From IMCC2047 sp041395865 (GTDB taxonomy: Bacteria; Pseudomonadota; Gammaproteobacteria; Pseudomonadales; IMCC2047): 22,808 bases of DNA. The stretch lies in the NCBI GenBank assembly GCA_041395865.1, contig JAWKZQ010000022.1, forward strand, positions 1-22,808. The letters are read 5' to 3'. Shown piece by piece: positions 15,342 through 22,808 of the stretch. A program made the translations under genes and the position numbers. The notes under the pieces are model-generated. The model made no database searches, was not told the DNA's origin, and was given only the letters and a program-made list of their open reading frames with translations. How positions within the stretch are numbered: position 1 is the first letter of the stretch; each line of letters begins with the position of its first letter.

Positions 15342-16493
15342 ATGAACTTATCCCTGCGACAAAAGGAAATTCTGACCGGCCTGTTTTGTATCCTGGTTTT
15401 TGTGGGCGGTGCGGCAACCGGCGAGATTGCTTTACGTTTAATTAGCCTGTCCAAATTCGGAATGACCGCGGAGCTCAATGAACCCGATCAGCAACAGCCT
15501 GAAAAGAGCGAGTCGGGTAAATTTTATAAAGATCCGGAAACCGGCCTTCGCCTCCCCTATCCGAATCAACAACTGGGCCAAGTGAGGATAAACAACCTGG
15601 GTTTTCGTGGCCCCGACACCCTGCCGCAAAAACCGGACGGTACCCTGCGCCTCGCCTTTCTCGGCTCATCAACCACCTATGATGCCAACGTCGCAGAAGG
15701 GAAAAACTGGCCTCACCTCACAGCAACACAATTCCCGCAACAGCTAACAGGCTGTAGCACTGATTTCATCAACGCAGGTTTACCCGGCTACTCCACCAAC
15801 CACATGAGTAAATACTGGGAATCGAAGGTCAGTCGCTATGCTATCGACGTTGTCGTTCTGTTACCGGGCGATATGACGAATGACATCCAGACAGCAGCGA
15901 AACTTGCCGGGTTTAGCGGACATAGCCAGCAACAGAGCTGGCTCGCAAAACACTCCCTGCTTTGGCAAAAAATTGAAAAGAATATTGCCATTATCCAGGC
16001 CCAGCGAGCGGCCTATAGCTCGACCGGAAAATTCACCCCGGATATCGATGCACTTGCCGACGTTTTTGAGCAACGCCTCAACCAGGCCATTGACAGCCTG
16101 CAGGCCGGTGATAGTTACCTGGTTCTACCGACCATCTCCTCCCGGGTGCGCGCCTCCATGGAAAAGAGCGAACAGGTCAAGGCAGCAAACTCAGCACTGT
16201 TTTTTATGCCCTACCTGTCCATTCCCACCCTGATCGAAGCTCAGGACCGATACAACCAGGTGATTCGCCGCGTTGCCAAACAACGAGGCATTGCGCTTAT
16301 TGAAGGAGAAGACAACATCCCGGCAGACAGCCAGCACTTTGTGGATTCACGCCATTTCAATACGGCAGGCAGTCAACTGATGGCGAAGCGAATCATTAAA
16401 GGGTTGTCCGCCAGTAAAAGCTTTGCCCATTTCATCAACGAGCGTTTGCCGGCCTGTCAGCTTGCTTCTTCCAGCGACCAGCCAATAAGATAA
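15342..16493 (+). CDS. Membrane-anchored SGNH/GDSL-family acyltransferase-like protein (DltD/AlgX-like role)
   Basis: 383 residues. Residues 9-32 form one membrane helix (ILTGLFCILVFVGGAATGEIAL) after a basic start, placing the rest in the periplasm. The catalytic domain shows SGNH block I, LAFLGSSTTYD (104-114), with Ser110 as nucleophile. FINAGLPGYSTN (142-153) fits block II, LLPGDMTND (173-181) block III, and VDSRHFNTAG (334-343) block V with Asp335 and His338. This is the layout of periplasmic enzymes that pass acyl groups to polymers, or remove them, in Dlt, alginate and cellulose acylation systems. Here it follows the MBOAT and microprotein 2 by 16 bases, so transfer of the acyl group to the EPS is inferred. 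The start has only a weak ribosome-binding sequence (GAAAG). A Cys-containing C-terminal tail (370-383) is not conserved-looking. Confidence 0.88.
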   Translation: MNLSLRQKEILTGLFCILVFVGGAATGEIALRLISLSKFGMTAELNEPDQQQPEKSESGKFYKDPETGLRLPYPNQQLGQVRINNLGFRGPDTLPQKPDGTLRLAFLGSSTTYDANVAEGKNWPHLTATQFPQQLTGCSTDFINAGLPGYSTNHMSKYWESKVSRYAIDVVVLLPGDMTNDIQTAAKLAGFSGHSQQQSWLAKHSLLWQKIEKNIAIIQAQRAAYSSTGKFTPDIDALADVFEQRLNQAIDSLQAGDSYLVLPTISSRVRASMEKSEQVKAANSALFFMPYLSIPTLIEAQDRYNQVIRRVAKQRGIALIEGEDNIPADSQHFVDSRHFNTAGSQLMAKRIIKGLSASKSFAHFINERLPACQLASSSDQPIR

Positions 16494-16515
16494 AACACAC
16501 CAAGGTGCCGTAAAA

Positions 16516-17436
16516 ATGAACAACGCCCTTAAGATCGCCCTTGTCACCGAGGAAGCCGCCGGTATCCGTTTATTGCGCGCCCTTGGCGCCAGCAGCCATC
16601 AACTTTGTTATGTCTTCTGTGCCCCACCAACCGAAACTGAGGCAGGCCCTTCGGTATGGACGGTCGCACAGGACATGGGCCTTGATACACACCCCGTTGA
16701 TCGGCTCAAAGACCCCGAATTTATACAGGAGCTCAGGCACGCGAATATCGACCTGCTTCTGAGTGTGCGTTCACCGGCCATTCTCAGCAAAGCGGTCATT
16801 GCCAGCCCAAAAATTGGCGCATTCAATCTTCACACGGGGCCTTTGCCTGCCTATGCCGGACGCAATGTTATCAGTTGGGCCATTTTTAACGGCGAGACCT
16901 CTCATGGGGTGACACTGCACCAGCTCAGCGAAGAGATAGACGGCGGCGACATTATTTATCAAACCCGCTTTGCAATTGAGCCCGACGATACGGCACTGGC
17001 TATTACCGGACGCTGTATCAAGGAAGGTATTGATCTGGTGAAAGCGCTCATTCACCAGGCAGCGCTGAACCCCGAAGAGATTCCCAGGCATTCCCAGGAT
17101 AAATCCGGGCGGCATTATTATGGCAAAAACATCCCCTGCGAGGGAAAAATTGACTGGAACCAACCGGCCAAAAAAATTCACAATTTTATCCGGGCCTGCG
17201 GCTTCTACCCATTGCCTTCGCCCTGGGGTTATCCGGAAGCAAGGCTGGGCAACCGTCTGGTACCGTTACTGTCGGCCCAACAAACCTTCGAACCAACACA
17301 TGCAAAGCCAGGAACGGTCCAAGCCGACACGGACAAAACCATTCTTGTCGCCTGCGCCGACGAGTGGCTCCGAATTAAGGAAATTATGCTCGATGGAGTC
17401 GCTCAGCAGGCTCACGATCTTTTAGCGCGCGGCTAA
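16516..17436 (+). CDS. Formyltransferase family protein, probably a sugar N-formyltransferase
   Basis: 306 residues with the two-domain plan of methionyl-tRNA and sugar formyltransferases. The catalytic set is visible: FNLHTGPLPAYAGRN (103-117) gives Asn104 and His106, and EEIDGGDIIYQ (139-149) gives Asp142, with the same N-x-H and 38-residue spacing as in Fmt. HGVTLHQL (130-137) lies between. The N-terminal Rossmann part binds N10-formyltetrahydrofolate. The C-terminal part (about 190-306) is shorter and unlike the tRNA-binding domain, and the EPS context argues for formylation of an amino sugar nucleotide, possibly made by the aminotransferase in the facing operon. The ATG at 16516 follows AAGGTG (16502-16507) at eight bases. 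It ends the plus-strand operon six bases from the end of the convergent ligase. Formylation of an aminoacyl-carrier is a less likely alternative. Confidence 0.87.
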   Translation: MNNALKIALVTEEAAGIRLLRALGASSHQLCYVFCAPPTETEAGPSVWTVAQDMGLDTHPVDRLKDPEFIQELRHANIDLLLSVRSPAILSKAVIASPKIGAFNLHTGPLPAYAGRNVISWAIFNGETSHGVTLHQLSEEIDGGDIIYQTRFAIEPDDTALAITGRCIKEGIDLVKALIHQAALNPEEIPRHSQDKSGRHYYGKNIPCEGKIDWNQPAKKIHNFIRACGFYPLPSPWGYPEARLGNRLVPLLSAQQTFEPTHAKPGTVQADTDKTILVACADEWLRIKEIMLDGVAQQAHDLLARG

Positions 17437-17442
17437 TTTACG

Positions 17443-18675
17443 CTACCTGGACTGTCCGTTCGGACCCAGCCTTAACTCACCGGTCGGCAGCTCAGCTGGC
17501 GTCGCGCTCAAGGCTTTCCGGGCGTCTTCCTGCTGTTTTTTCACCAGCATCCTGCCAATAATCAGCATCGAAACAATGTGCCAGGGCAAGTCGAAATAGG
17601 CCAGGCTATAGAAGGTGCCGCCAACAAAATAAACCAGCAGCGACACCTGAATAACCTTGCCGAGATCCGCTAGCCATTTAAGCTCCTCCACCCCCCTGCT
17701 CTGTCGTATGATCCAGCGGGCATTCCACCAAGCCGTGATCAAGATGGTGACAAAGAGCATCAGCCCTATCCAGCCATGTTCACCCAGTACGCTGAAATAA
17801 ATACTGTGGGCGGCACGCGAGGAATCCCAGGTTGCCGGATTATCGCTGTACATGCGATACAGCACCGGGCTCCAGGCACTTAACCCGGCGCCGGTCAGTC
17901 GATCATTAGCGAGGTTAACCGACATTTTCCAGGCATCGATTCGCCCCATGGCCGAACCGTCCTCTTCATAGTGCACAATGGTATCCATGCGGTCATGCCA
18001 TTGCTGAGGCATAAATGAAAATACCAACACCGCCAGGACAACAGTAATAATGCCGGAAATAAATTTCCCGGGCGTTTTCCACCACAGGTAAACCCCCATG
18101 ACGGCAATTGCCAGGAAGGAGCCCCGGGAATAGGAACCGAGAACCGAAACTGTCATTAACAGCAGGCTAAGGATAATGCCTCTTTTTATCCAAACGTTGT
18201 GTGCCTGCAGGTACAGGTAATAAAACAACGGCATGATCATCACCGTTGATAAAGCCAGCTCATTATTATCCTCAATGAAGGTTCCTGCTGGCCCCCAAAC
18301 CCGGAAATTACCGAGCGTTTTCAGGGTAAAGATACCGCCCTTGATACCGTAAAACCCAATCGAAAGCACAATCACCCAAATCAGCGCATTCAGCTTTTCC
18401 TTGGTATTGATTAGCATGATCGTTAAAAAGGTAACGATCTGGATTTTCATGACCTTTTCGTACTGGATGATTGAGTAATCTGAAAGGGAAAAAACCGTGG
18501 TAATGGATATCCAGATAAGGAACAGTATCCACAGGGTCGTCAACCCTGTCATTGGAATACGCTTGGGTTCCTTGGAGAACAGAATGGATACCAGCGTCAC
18601 GATGGCAACAAGCTGCGCAAAGGGAAAACTGTAGGCAAAACCCCAGGTTAACCTGTGCGGGTTCATATAACTCAA
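17443..18675 (-). CDS. O-antigen ligase-family (Wzy_C) protein, exosortase A-associated O-glycosylation ligase type; main frame
   Basis: Up to 410 residues from TTG at 18675; the first ATG in frame is at 18666. The start of the frame, SYMNPHRLTWGFAYSFPFA (2-20), is a hallmark of this ligase family, but relatives have about 35 residues before it. The Wzy_C core includes GTFIEDNNELALS (131-143), SYSRGSFLAI (181-190), a periplasmic loop with MGRIDAWKMS (243-252), and HSIYFSVLGEHGWIGL (290-305). About 10 membrane helices are predicted. The missing N-terminus is encoded just upstream in another frame (18681-18764), so the gene appears broken by a one-base loss near 18682. If translation starts here the first membrane helix is lost. 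The protein would transfer or polymerise lipid-linked glycan. It is the last gene of its operon, and its stop lies six bases from that of the formyltransferase. Confidence 0.85.
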   Translation of the reverse strand: MSYMNPHRLTWGFAYSFPFAQLVAIVTLVSILFSKEPKRIPMTGLTTLWILFLIWISITTVFSLSDYSIIQYEKVMKIQIVTFLTIMLINTKEKLNALIWVIVLSIGFYGIKGGIFTLKTLGNFRVWGPAGTFIEDNNELALSTVMIMPLFYYLYLQAHNVWIKRGIILSLLLMTVSVLGSYSRGSFLAIAVMGVYLWWKTPGKFISGIITVVLAVLVFSFMPQQWHDRMDTIVHYEEDGSAMGRIDAWKMSVNLANDRLTGAGLSAWSPVLYRMYSDNPATWDSSRAAHSIYFSVLGEHGWIGLMLFVTILITAWWNARWIIRQSRGVEELKWLADLGKVIQVSLLVYFVGGTFYSLAYFDLPWHIVSMLIIGRMLVKKQQEDARKALSATPAELPTGELRLGPNGQSR

Positions 18676-18680
18676 CCAAC

Positions 18681-18764
18681 TCAGGTCAAAATACCCACAT
18701 GCGGCCTTTTCAGAATAAAAGGCAGCAGACCAAACACAATGGCAGTGACAACAATATCTCTCAT
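18681..18764 (-). pseudogene. Frameshifted N-terminal piece of the O-antigen ligase-family gene
   Basis: ATG at 18764 opens 27 codons beginning MRDIVVTAIVF and ending RPHVGILT before TGA (18681-18683). This is the expected first membrane helix of the exosortase A-associated ligase family. Restoring one C on the plus strand at about 18682 (G on the coding strand) joins it in frame to the downstream part and produces ILTWSWLSYMNPHR, a good family match. No strong ribosome-binding site precedes the ATG. It is either a true one-base deletion or a sequencing/assembly error. Confidence 0.75.
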
Positions 18765-18849
18765 GAGCAGTCAGGCCCGCATCAGGGATGGAGCCCGTGA
18801 ATTCCCTTAGTCTCGACGTTTAATATTGAGCTAGCGCTATCTCTCGTAT

Positions 18850-18873
18850 CCAGGCCGTCTCACGACGGCCTGG
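18850..18873. terminator. Stem-loop after the alpha/alpha-toroid gene
   Basis: CCAGGCCGTC (18850-18859) and GACGGCCTGG (18864-18873) form a perfect 10-bp stem with loop TCAC, starting just after the stop of the toroid gene (18879-18881). Neither strand has a T-run afterwards, so it may be an RNA-stabilising hairpin or weak terminator within the operon rather than a classical rho-independent one. Confidence 0.45.
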
Positions 18874-18878
18874 GAGCG

Positions 18879-20057
18879 TTAACTCAACCCTTCATTTTGC
18901 CTGATTCGCATTTCATTCATATTGGAATCGATGCAAAACTTCACAGCCCAATTCAAATATTCATAGGTGCCGTAGTCCCCCCCGACCGGGAAGGAGCCTT
19001 TAACAGCACCCCGGGTTGCATCGGCACCGTTCACATCAATGGTCTTCCTGACAAACTGGTTTGCCAGGAACCCCGCGTCACGGTACTTCTTGTCGCCCGT
19101 CATCAAATAGAGATCCAGCCAGTTGTTTGCAATCTGCACCGACCCCGTCAGGCAGACATAGTCTCCACCCGGCTGCCATTGGCTATCCAGCCTGCCGGGC
19201 AAATAACCGTCATCTCGTAGCGCCGTCAGCAGGCCGTCGGCCGTGCGAATAGCGGCTTGCAGCAAGTGCGGAGCTTCTGACCATCGATAGGCTTCAATAA
19301 TTCCGCGCAGGGCATACCCCAACGTGTGGGTTAAAGGTTTGACAGGGTAGACCAGGCAGCAATCGTCCAGCCAGCCGTTCTCATGCTGTTTGGTCAACGC
19401 CCATTCCACCTGCTTCATGCCTGCCTCGCCAAAACCTCGCCCGGGCATCACACGATCCGCTTCAAACAGTCCCCAGGCGACATGGGTTTCATAGGCTTTT
19501 TCGCCCGCAGCAGCAAAAGGCGTCGGGTGTTTACGCCAGCAGCCATCATCATCCAGGCTATCAACCAGCCATTGTGCGGCTTTTTCGGTTGCCTCCTGGT
19601 ATCGTCCGAACTGCTTTACCCCGGCAGCAAGTCCGATGAGTATCTGCCCGGTATTGAACGTCACAGGCACCACCGGCGTGGCATCAATCTTGCCACCCTG
19701 GAATCCGCCGTCCTGCAGCTGGATATCCTGCAGCCAATCGAGCATTTTTTCAGCACGTTGCAGCGGCTCCTGTTCGCCGCTTTGCAGGCCATAGTCAATC
19801 ATGGTGGGAATAATGTAGCCGGTTGTCTCCGGATAGGACGTTGCCCACCCCTTCACCAGGCTGAAGTCACGTGCAACGCCCCCATCCCGGGAAGCAGAGC
19901 AGTCCTGGGCACGGCCTAACCAGGCAATACCTTCCTCAATAACTCGTTGTGGTCCGGGATCGCTATAAAGCCCCGTTCGATGATCCTTTTTCGCTTCCCT
20001 TTTCGCCTCTGAAGGCAACTGCATATAGCGGTAGAAGCTTTTTACATGTCTTAGCAT
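18879..20057 (-). CDS. Alpha/alpha-toroid (prenyltransferase/terpenoid-cyclase-like fold) protein, function unknown
   Basis: 392 residues, no signal peptide. A repeated helix-pair pattern with GG-containing turns runs through the protein: IEEGIAWLGRAQD with DGGVARDF (40-65), AEKMLDWLQDIQLQDGGFQGG (102-122), AAQWLVDSLDDDGCW (160-174), VEWALTKQHENGWLDD (217-232), DGLLTALRDDGYLPG (274-288). FNTGQILIGLAAG (134-146), ETHVAWGLFEAD (190-201) and LTHTLGYALRGIIEA (242-256) supply the inner helices. This is the (alpha/alpha)6-type barrel of glycan epimerases, lyases and GH families, as well as prenyltransferases. The partner genes (heparinase II/III-family protein 12 bases upstream, sulfotransferase before it) make a glycan-active role more likely than lipid chemistry, but I recognise no catalytic signature. 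The ATG at 20057 has AGAG 10-13 bases upstream. Confidence 0.7.
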   Translation of the reverse strand: MLRHVKSFYRYMQLPSEAKREAKKDHRTGLYSDPGPQRVIEEGIAWLGRAQDCSASRDGGVARDFSLVKGWATSYPETTGYIIPTMIDYGLQSGEQEPLQRAEKMLDWLQDIQLQDGGFQGGKIDATPVVPVTFNTGQILIGLAAGVKQFGRYQEATEKAAQWLVDSLDDDGCWRKHPTPFAAAGEKAYETHVAWGLFEADRVMPGRGFGEAGMKQVEWALTKQHENGWLDDCCLVYPVKPLTHTLGYALRGIIEAYRWSEAPHLLQAAIRTADGLLTALRDDGYLPGRLDSQWQPGGDYVCLTGSVQIANNWLDLYLMTGDKKYRDAGFLANQFVRKTIDVNGADATRGAVKGSFPVGGDYGTYEYLNWAVKFCIDSNMNEMRIRQNEGLS

Positions 20058-20069
20058 TAAAAAACGACT

Positions 20070-22412
20070 CTAATTATTTTCAATAATGATACTGGGCTGC
20101 TGGCCACTGGCTGTTTTAACAACGGGTATCTCATTACGAAGATCTATATGCGCCCAGCGTTCCCTGTCTGAAAAAGTGATTTGCACGTTATTTGCAATTC
20201 TGACGGCCTTTACATCCGTCGCCCTGATCTCCGTCTCATGGTTTTGCTCCTTTCGAATCCATAAAAGGCGTGCGTCAAACGCCACCGTTCCGGCGTCTGT
20301 TGCAGTATAGTCCAGTTTCGTGGATAAAATGAGCCTGTCCTGGATATCATTCATGCGAATGGAAAAGCACTTTAACGAGTCGGTCTGGTCAACCTCAAGG
20401 ACACACGCCCCGGAGCCCCCGTCCCTTAACAGGAAGGCGGTAAGCTGCGCAGCCCGCTCGAATTTGAAACGCGCCTGCGGGGCCTTTTGCAAAACACCGT
20501 AGCGCTCAGAAACCCAGCCCCCAAGGGGTTCGAAACTGCCGCACAAAAGTTCTGTTTCAGCAAAGCCCGGGCTTAAAAACAAATCCACTGTCCCCAGCTT
20601 CAAGCCCTGGTTTTGAGGCTTTTTCGACACACTGACGGTTGGCGCAAACTGCAGGCCCGCCCACGCCAGCACCGAATCATCCGGATGCCGGTCATAGACC
20701 AGTACATATTCACCGGGCACAAGAACAACGCCCCGGACATAGCCCTGCATTGAATCGACCTTATCGTAGGCTGCGCTGACCCATGCTGCCACTGGCGTCT
20801 CGCAATGACGCTGGGTGCGAACCCTGGCAGCAATCTGTTTTGGCCTGAAGTCCCCTGTTAACGTCCCTAATGGGTCCTGGTCACCGATAACGACCCCGTT
20901 ATGGGAATGCGGCCCACTAAAATAAGCGCGCCACTCAGGCTCATTATCGGGCCATTTCTCGGGCTTAAACCGATAGCTATAGGTCCCGGCATCCACGATA
21001 ACAGGTTCGCTATTCACGCTCAGATAAATCGATAACCAGTCGGCGTGCGCATGACCGGCACAAATGCCGGTGTCAGCGGAAGGGCCGCTTCGGAACAGCA
21101 ACTCCAGGTTTTTCTGCGGATCCCTAAAACAGTGAAGCCCTCCTTCGTCAAAACTGGCAACCAGGGCCTGCTCTTCGGCTTCATCCTGCGCCGCCAGTCC
21201 GCCCAGCAACCAATAGGCCACCTCCACATCGGAACGCGATACACTCCCTTTTGCCATACGGGAATCGAACAGGCCTCGGTAAATTTCCCGATAAAACAAT
21301 GCACCCAGTCCTTCATGCACGCCCAGCGGGAAAAAATTATCCTCAATACAGTCCCCGATCCTGACCGCTGTCCCAGCCGGCCCCGAAATTTCCGCCTGAA
21401 GAAGCAGCATAGAACGGATGCGTTCCTCCATCGGCGATGGCACCTGCCAATCATTGGCTCGGCTCAGCAACAGGTAGCAAAGCCCCATATCGCAGGCAAA
21501 CTCATGGTAATGAATGGAGTGCTCGAAGGACCAGCCATCGGGATAAGTCTGGGCCAGCAATTCGTCGATCCAGAGCTGTTCATAATCGGTCTGCCGGAAA
21601 CGGGCATCCGTGAACTCCGGGAAAATTTTCCCAATGAACCAACCGGCAAAATAATCGGCTAACAGGTGGTTGTTAGCAAAGGCATGACCCAGTCGAGGCA
21701 TTAAAAAACGGATATCGGTGAAGATAATTTTCAGCAACAGGCTTTGCAGTTCGACCAAACAGGTCTTCTGTTGCGGCTTTGACGCGGACAGATACAACCA
21801 GGACCAGGTCGTTGCCAGCAGGCGTTGTATGACGGCCAGGCTACTGTCGTAGGCCAAATGGCATCCTTCGCCGGACTCGGCAAAACGCGCCCAATCGGAT
21901 ACAACACCGTGCATGGCTTCCAGCAGAGCGGGCTCATAAACACTGGCAAGGGCCATCCGGGGCAAAAAGGAAAATCGATGCGGGCGCTTACGATACTGCA
22001 AATCCTTGCCGGGCGTTTGATCCGTACCCACCCAAGGGTAATCCTGCTGCAGGGGCGGGCTTTGCATACCGTAGATTTCAAGCCCCTCCTGCAGGTCAGC
22101 CTTTGCTTGATCGACCGTTCGCGCTTTCCAAGCCGGGAACTGCGCAACAGCCCCCTCAATCAATGCAGCCATTTTTTCCGGCGCATGGAAAACAACCGGT
22201 TGTTTACGCGCCACAAAATACTGCCTGACCCCGCCCAGCAATTGGCCGTTATCCGCAGCTGTCAGCGTTTCCCGAATCGGCTCAGAGGGTTCCCTGATGC
22301 GTTCCAATTGCCCAATAAAAACGGCATCGGAAAAATCAATATCAAGCGGCAAGGCATTCTTGCGTTGTTGCCAACCGAGAAGCCGGTAATAGATTTTTTT
22401 AAAGGCGTTCAC
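20070..22412 (-). CDS. Heparinase II/III-family / alginate-lyase-fold protein
   Basis: 780 residues from GTG at 22412, giving NAFKKIYYRLLGWQQ after the start. A TTG at 22430 would add six residues, and an in-frame TAA lies just before it; neither start has a clear ribosome-binding site. The N-terminal (alpha/alpha) toroid is followed by a beta-sandwich. Key motifs: NNHLLADYFAGWF (247-259) with the Asn-Asn-His of the active site, YPDGWSFEHSIHYHEFA (290-306) with candidate Tyr and His residues, AGHAHADWLSIYL (452-464) with the metal-site His cluster, and GPHSHNGVVIG (500-510), the T-x-H-N-T counterpart. These lyases cleave uronic-acid-containing glycans by beta-elimination. No signal peptide is visible, unlike secreted degradative lyases, which suggests a cytoplasmic task in EPS biosynthesis or precursor turnover. 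It is followed by the toroid gene after 12 bases. Confidence 0.87.
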   Translation of the reverse strand: MNAFKKIYYRLLGWQQRKNALPLDIDFSDAVFIGQLERIREPSEPIRETLTAADNGQLLGGVRQYFVARKQPVVFHAPEKMAALIEGAVAQFPAWKARTVDQAKADLQEGLEIYGMQSPPLQQDYPWVGTDQTPGKDLQYRKRPHRFSFLPRMALASVYEPALLEAMHGVVSDWARFAESGEGCHLAYDSSLAVIQRLLATTWSWLYLSASKPQQKTCLVELQSLLLKIIFTDIRFLMPRLGHAFANNHLLADYFAGWFIGKIFPEFTDARFRQTDYEQLWIDELLAQTYPDGWSFEHSIHYHEFACDMGLCYLLLSRANDWQVPSPMEERIRSMLLLQAEISGPAGTAVRIGDCIEDNFFPLGVHEGLGALFYREIYRGLFDSRMAKGSVSRSDVEVAYWLLGGLAAQDEAEEQALVASFDEGGLHCFRDPQKNLELLFRSGPSADTGICAGHAHADWLSIYLSVNSEPVIVDAGTYSYRFKPEKWPDNEPEWRAYFSGPHSHNGVVIGDQDPLGTLTGDFRPKQIAARVRTQRHCETPVAAWVSAAYDKVDSMQGYVRGVVLVPGEYVLVYDRHPDDSVLAWAGLQFAPTVSVSKKPQNQGLKLGTVDLFLSPGFAETELLCGSFEPLGGWVSERYGVLQKAPQARFKFERAAQLTAFLLRDGGSGACVLEVDQTDSLKCFSIRMNDIQDRLILSTKLDYTATDAGTVAFDARLLWIRKEQNHETEIRATDVKAVRIANNVQITFSDRERWAHIDLRNEIPVVKTASGQQPSIIIENN

Positions 22413-22478
22413 GTCAGCAGGCAGGTACAACCAGGATTACAGGATTGATTAAAGCAAAAAGTGTGTCCGGGAATGGGC

Positions 22479-22808
22479 TCATCGAAGCCCTCCTGGGGGG
22501 TAAAAAAACTCTTTCATGTCTTTTTTTAACTTGCCGGAATCGAAGCGGCCAATTCCCTTTTCCTTAATCGCCGCAATATCAGCCAGCATTTTTTCATCAA
22601 AATGGTTCTTCCAGTCTCCAACCTCCCCTTTGCGGAAAAACTTTTCACCCTGATAACGTTTATCATCCTGGTAATTTTTCCTGAGACTGTCGATGGACGT
22701 CTTCGCTTTCAGCTGCTCGGCGTCATCATCCGATAACTGAATCCCCAGCACAGCAGCAATTGCCTGCGCTTCGGGTTGAAATTCCTCCTTCAACCGCTCA
22801 TAGGACGA
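22479..22808 (-). CDS. Sulfotransferase family protein (C-terminal part; 5' end beyond the window)
   Basis: The frame is open to the right edge; 109 residues are visible before TGA (22479-22481). SYERLKEEFQPEAQAI resembles the RYEDL segment of cytosolic-type sulfotransferases. TSIDSLRKNYQDD precedes FFRKGEVGDWKNHFDEKM, which contains RKGxxGDWKN, the 3'-phosphate-binding loop for PAPS. The enzyme should sulfate sugar hydroxyls or amines of the polymer or its precursor. It heads, or is near the head of, the operon with the heparinase-like and toroid proteins, implying a sulfated, probably uronate-containing glycan. The gap of 66 bases to the next gene holds only a weak 5-bp hairpin (22475-22490). 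Confidence 0.9.
   Translation of the reverse strand, partial: SSYERLKEEFQPEAQAIAAVLGIQLSDDDAEQLKAKTSIDSLRKNYQDDKRYQGEKFFRKGEVGDWKNHFDEKMLADIAAIKEKGIGRFDSGKLKKDMKEFFYPPGGLR

Noticed and set aside
1..22808. tRNA, rRNA, CRISPR, insertion sequences, att sites.
   Set aside because: No cloverleaf, repeat array, transposase motif or flanking direct repeats were noticed on reading both strands; a covariance-model search for tRNA and ncRNA could not be run.

Overview
This window looks like part of an exopolysaccharide (EPS) and cell-envelope polymer locus of a gammaproteobacterium with moderate GC. The assignment rests on a set of genes that mark exosortase A (PEP-CTERM type) EPS loci: the end of a pyridoxal-phosphate decarboxylase, a paired alpha/beta hydrolase 1 and 2, an acyl carrier protein (ACP), FemAB-like acetyltransferase modules and an O-antigen-ligase-type membrane protein. 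The exosortase, the PEP-CTERM substrates, the priming glycosyltransferase and the Wzx/Wzc-type export genes are not in the window. The species cannot be read from the sequence.

Layout. (1) 1-272, plus strand: the 3' end of the decarboxylase, closed by a perfect 13-bp hairpin (273-304) that also sits at the end of the facing operon. (2) 6784 to 306, minus strand: a compact operon of DegT-like aminotransferase, double FemAB/GNAT protein, ACP, hydrolase 2, hydrolase 1 and GT4 glycosyltransferase, with several overlapping ends. (3) 6785-7100: a 316-bp divergent control region. (4) 7101-17436, plus strand: secreted TPR protein, asparagine-synthase-like amidotransferase without the glutaminase cysteine, polysaccharide deacetylase, secreted beta-helix protein, secreted Kelch-like protein, then ACP, microprotein, MBOAT acyltransferase, second microprotein and SGNH hydrolase, and finally a sugar-type N-formyltransferase. 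(5) 22808 to 17443, minus strand: sulfotransferase (cut by the window edge), heparinase II/III-family protein, alpha/alpha-toroid protein and an O-antigen-ligase-family protein whose 5' end carries an apparent one-base frameshift.

How the genes may work together (inference). Region 2 and the GT supply or modify sugars for a repeat unit. Region 5 points to a sulfated polymer that also meets a lyase-type enzyme. Region 4 contains what looks like a complete Gram-negative counterpart of the Dlt D-alanylation machine: DltC-like ACP, DltB-sized MBOAT, DltD-like membrane-anchored SGNH protein, and a 45-residue membrane microprotein whose C-terminal hexapeptide has a tyrosine four residues from the end, as in the acyl-shuttle motif of DltX. 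The MBOAT itself lacks that tail. This split acyl-shuttle module (13521-16493) is the most interesting thing in the window; its acyl cargo is unknown. An activating ligase to load the ACP is not in the window but would be expected next to the decarboxylase, beyond the left edge.
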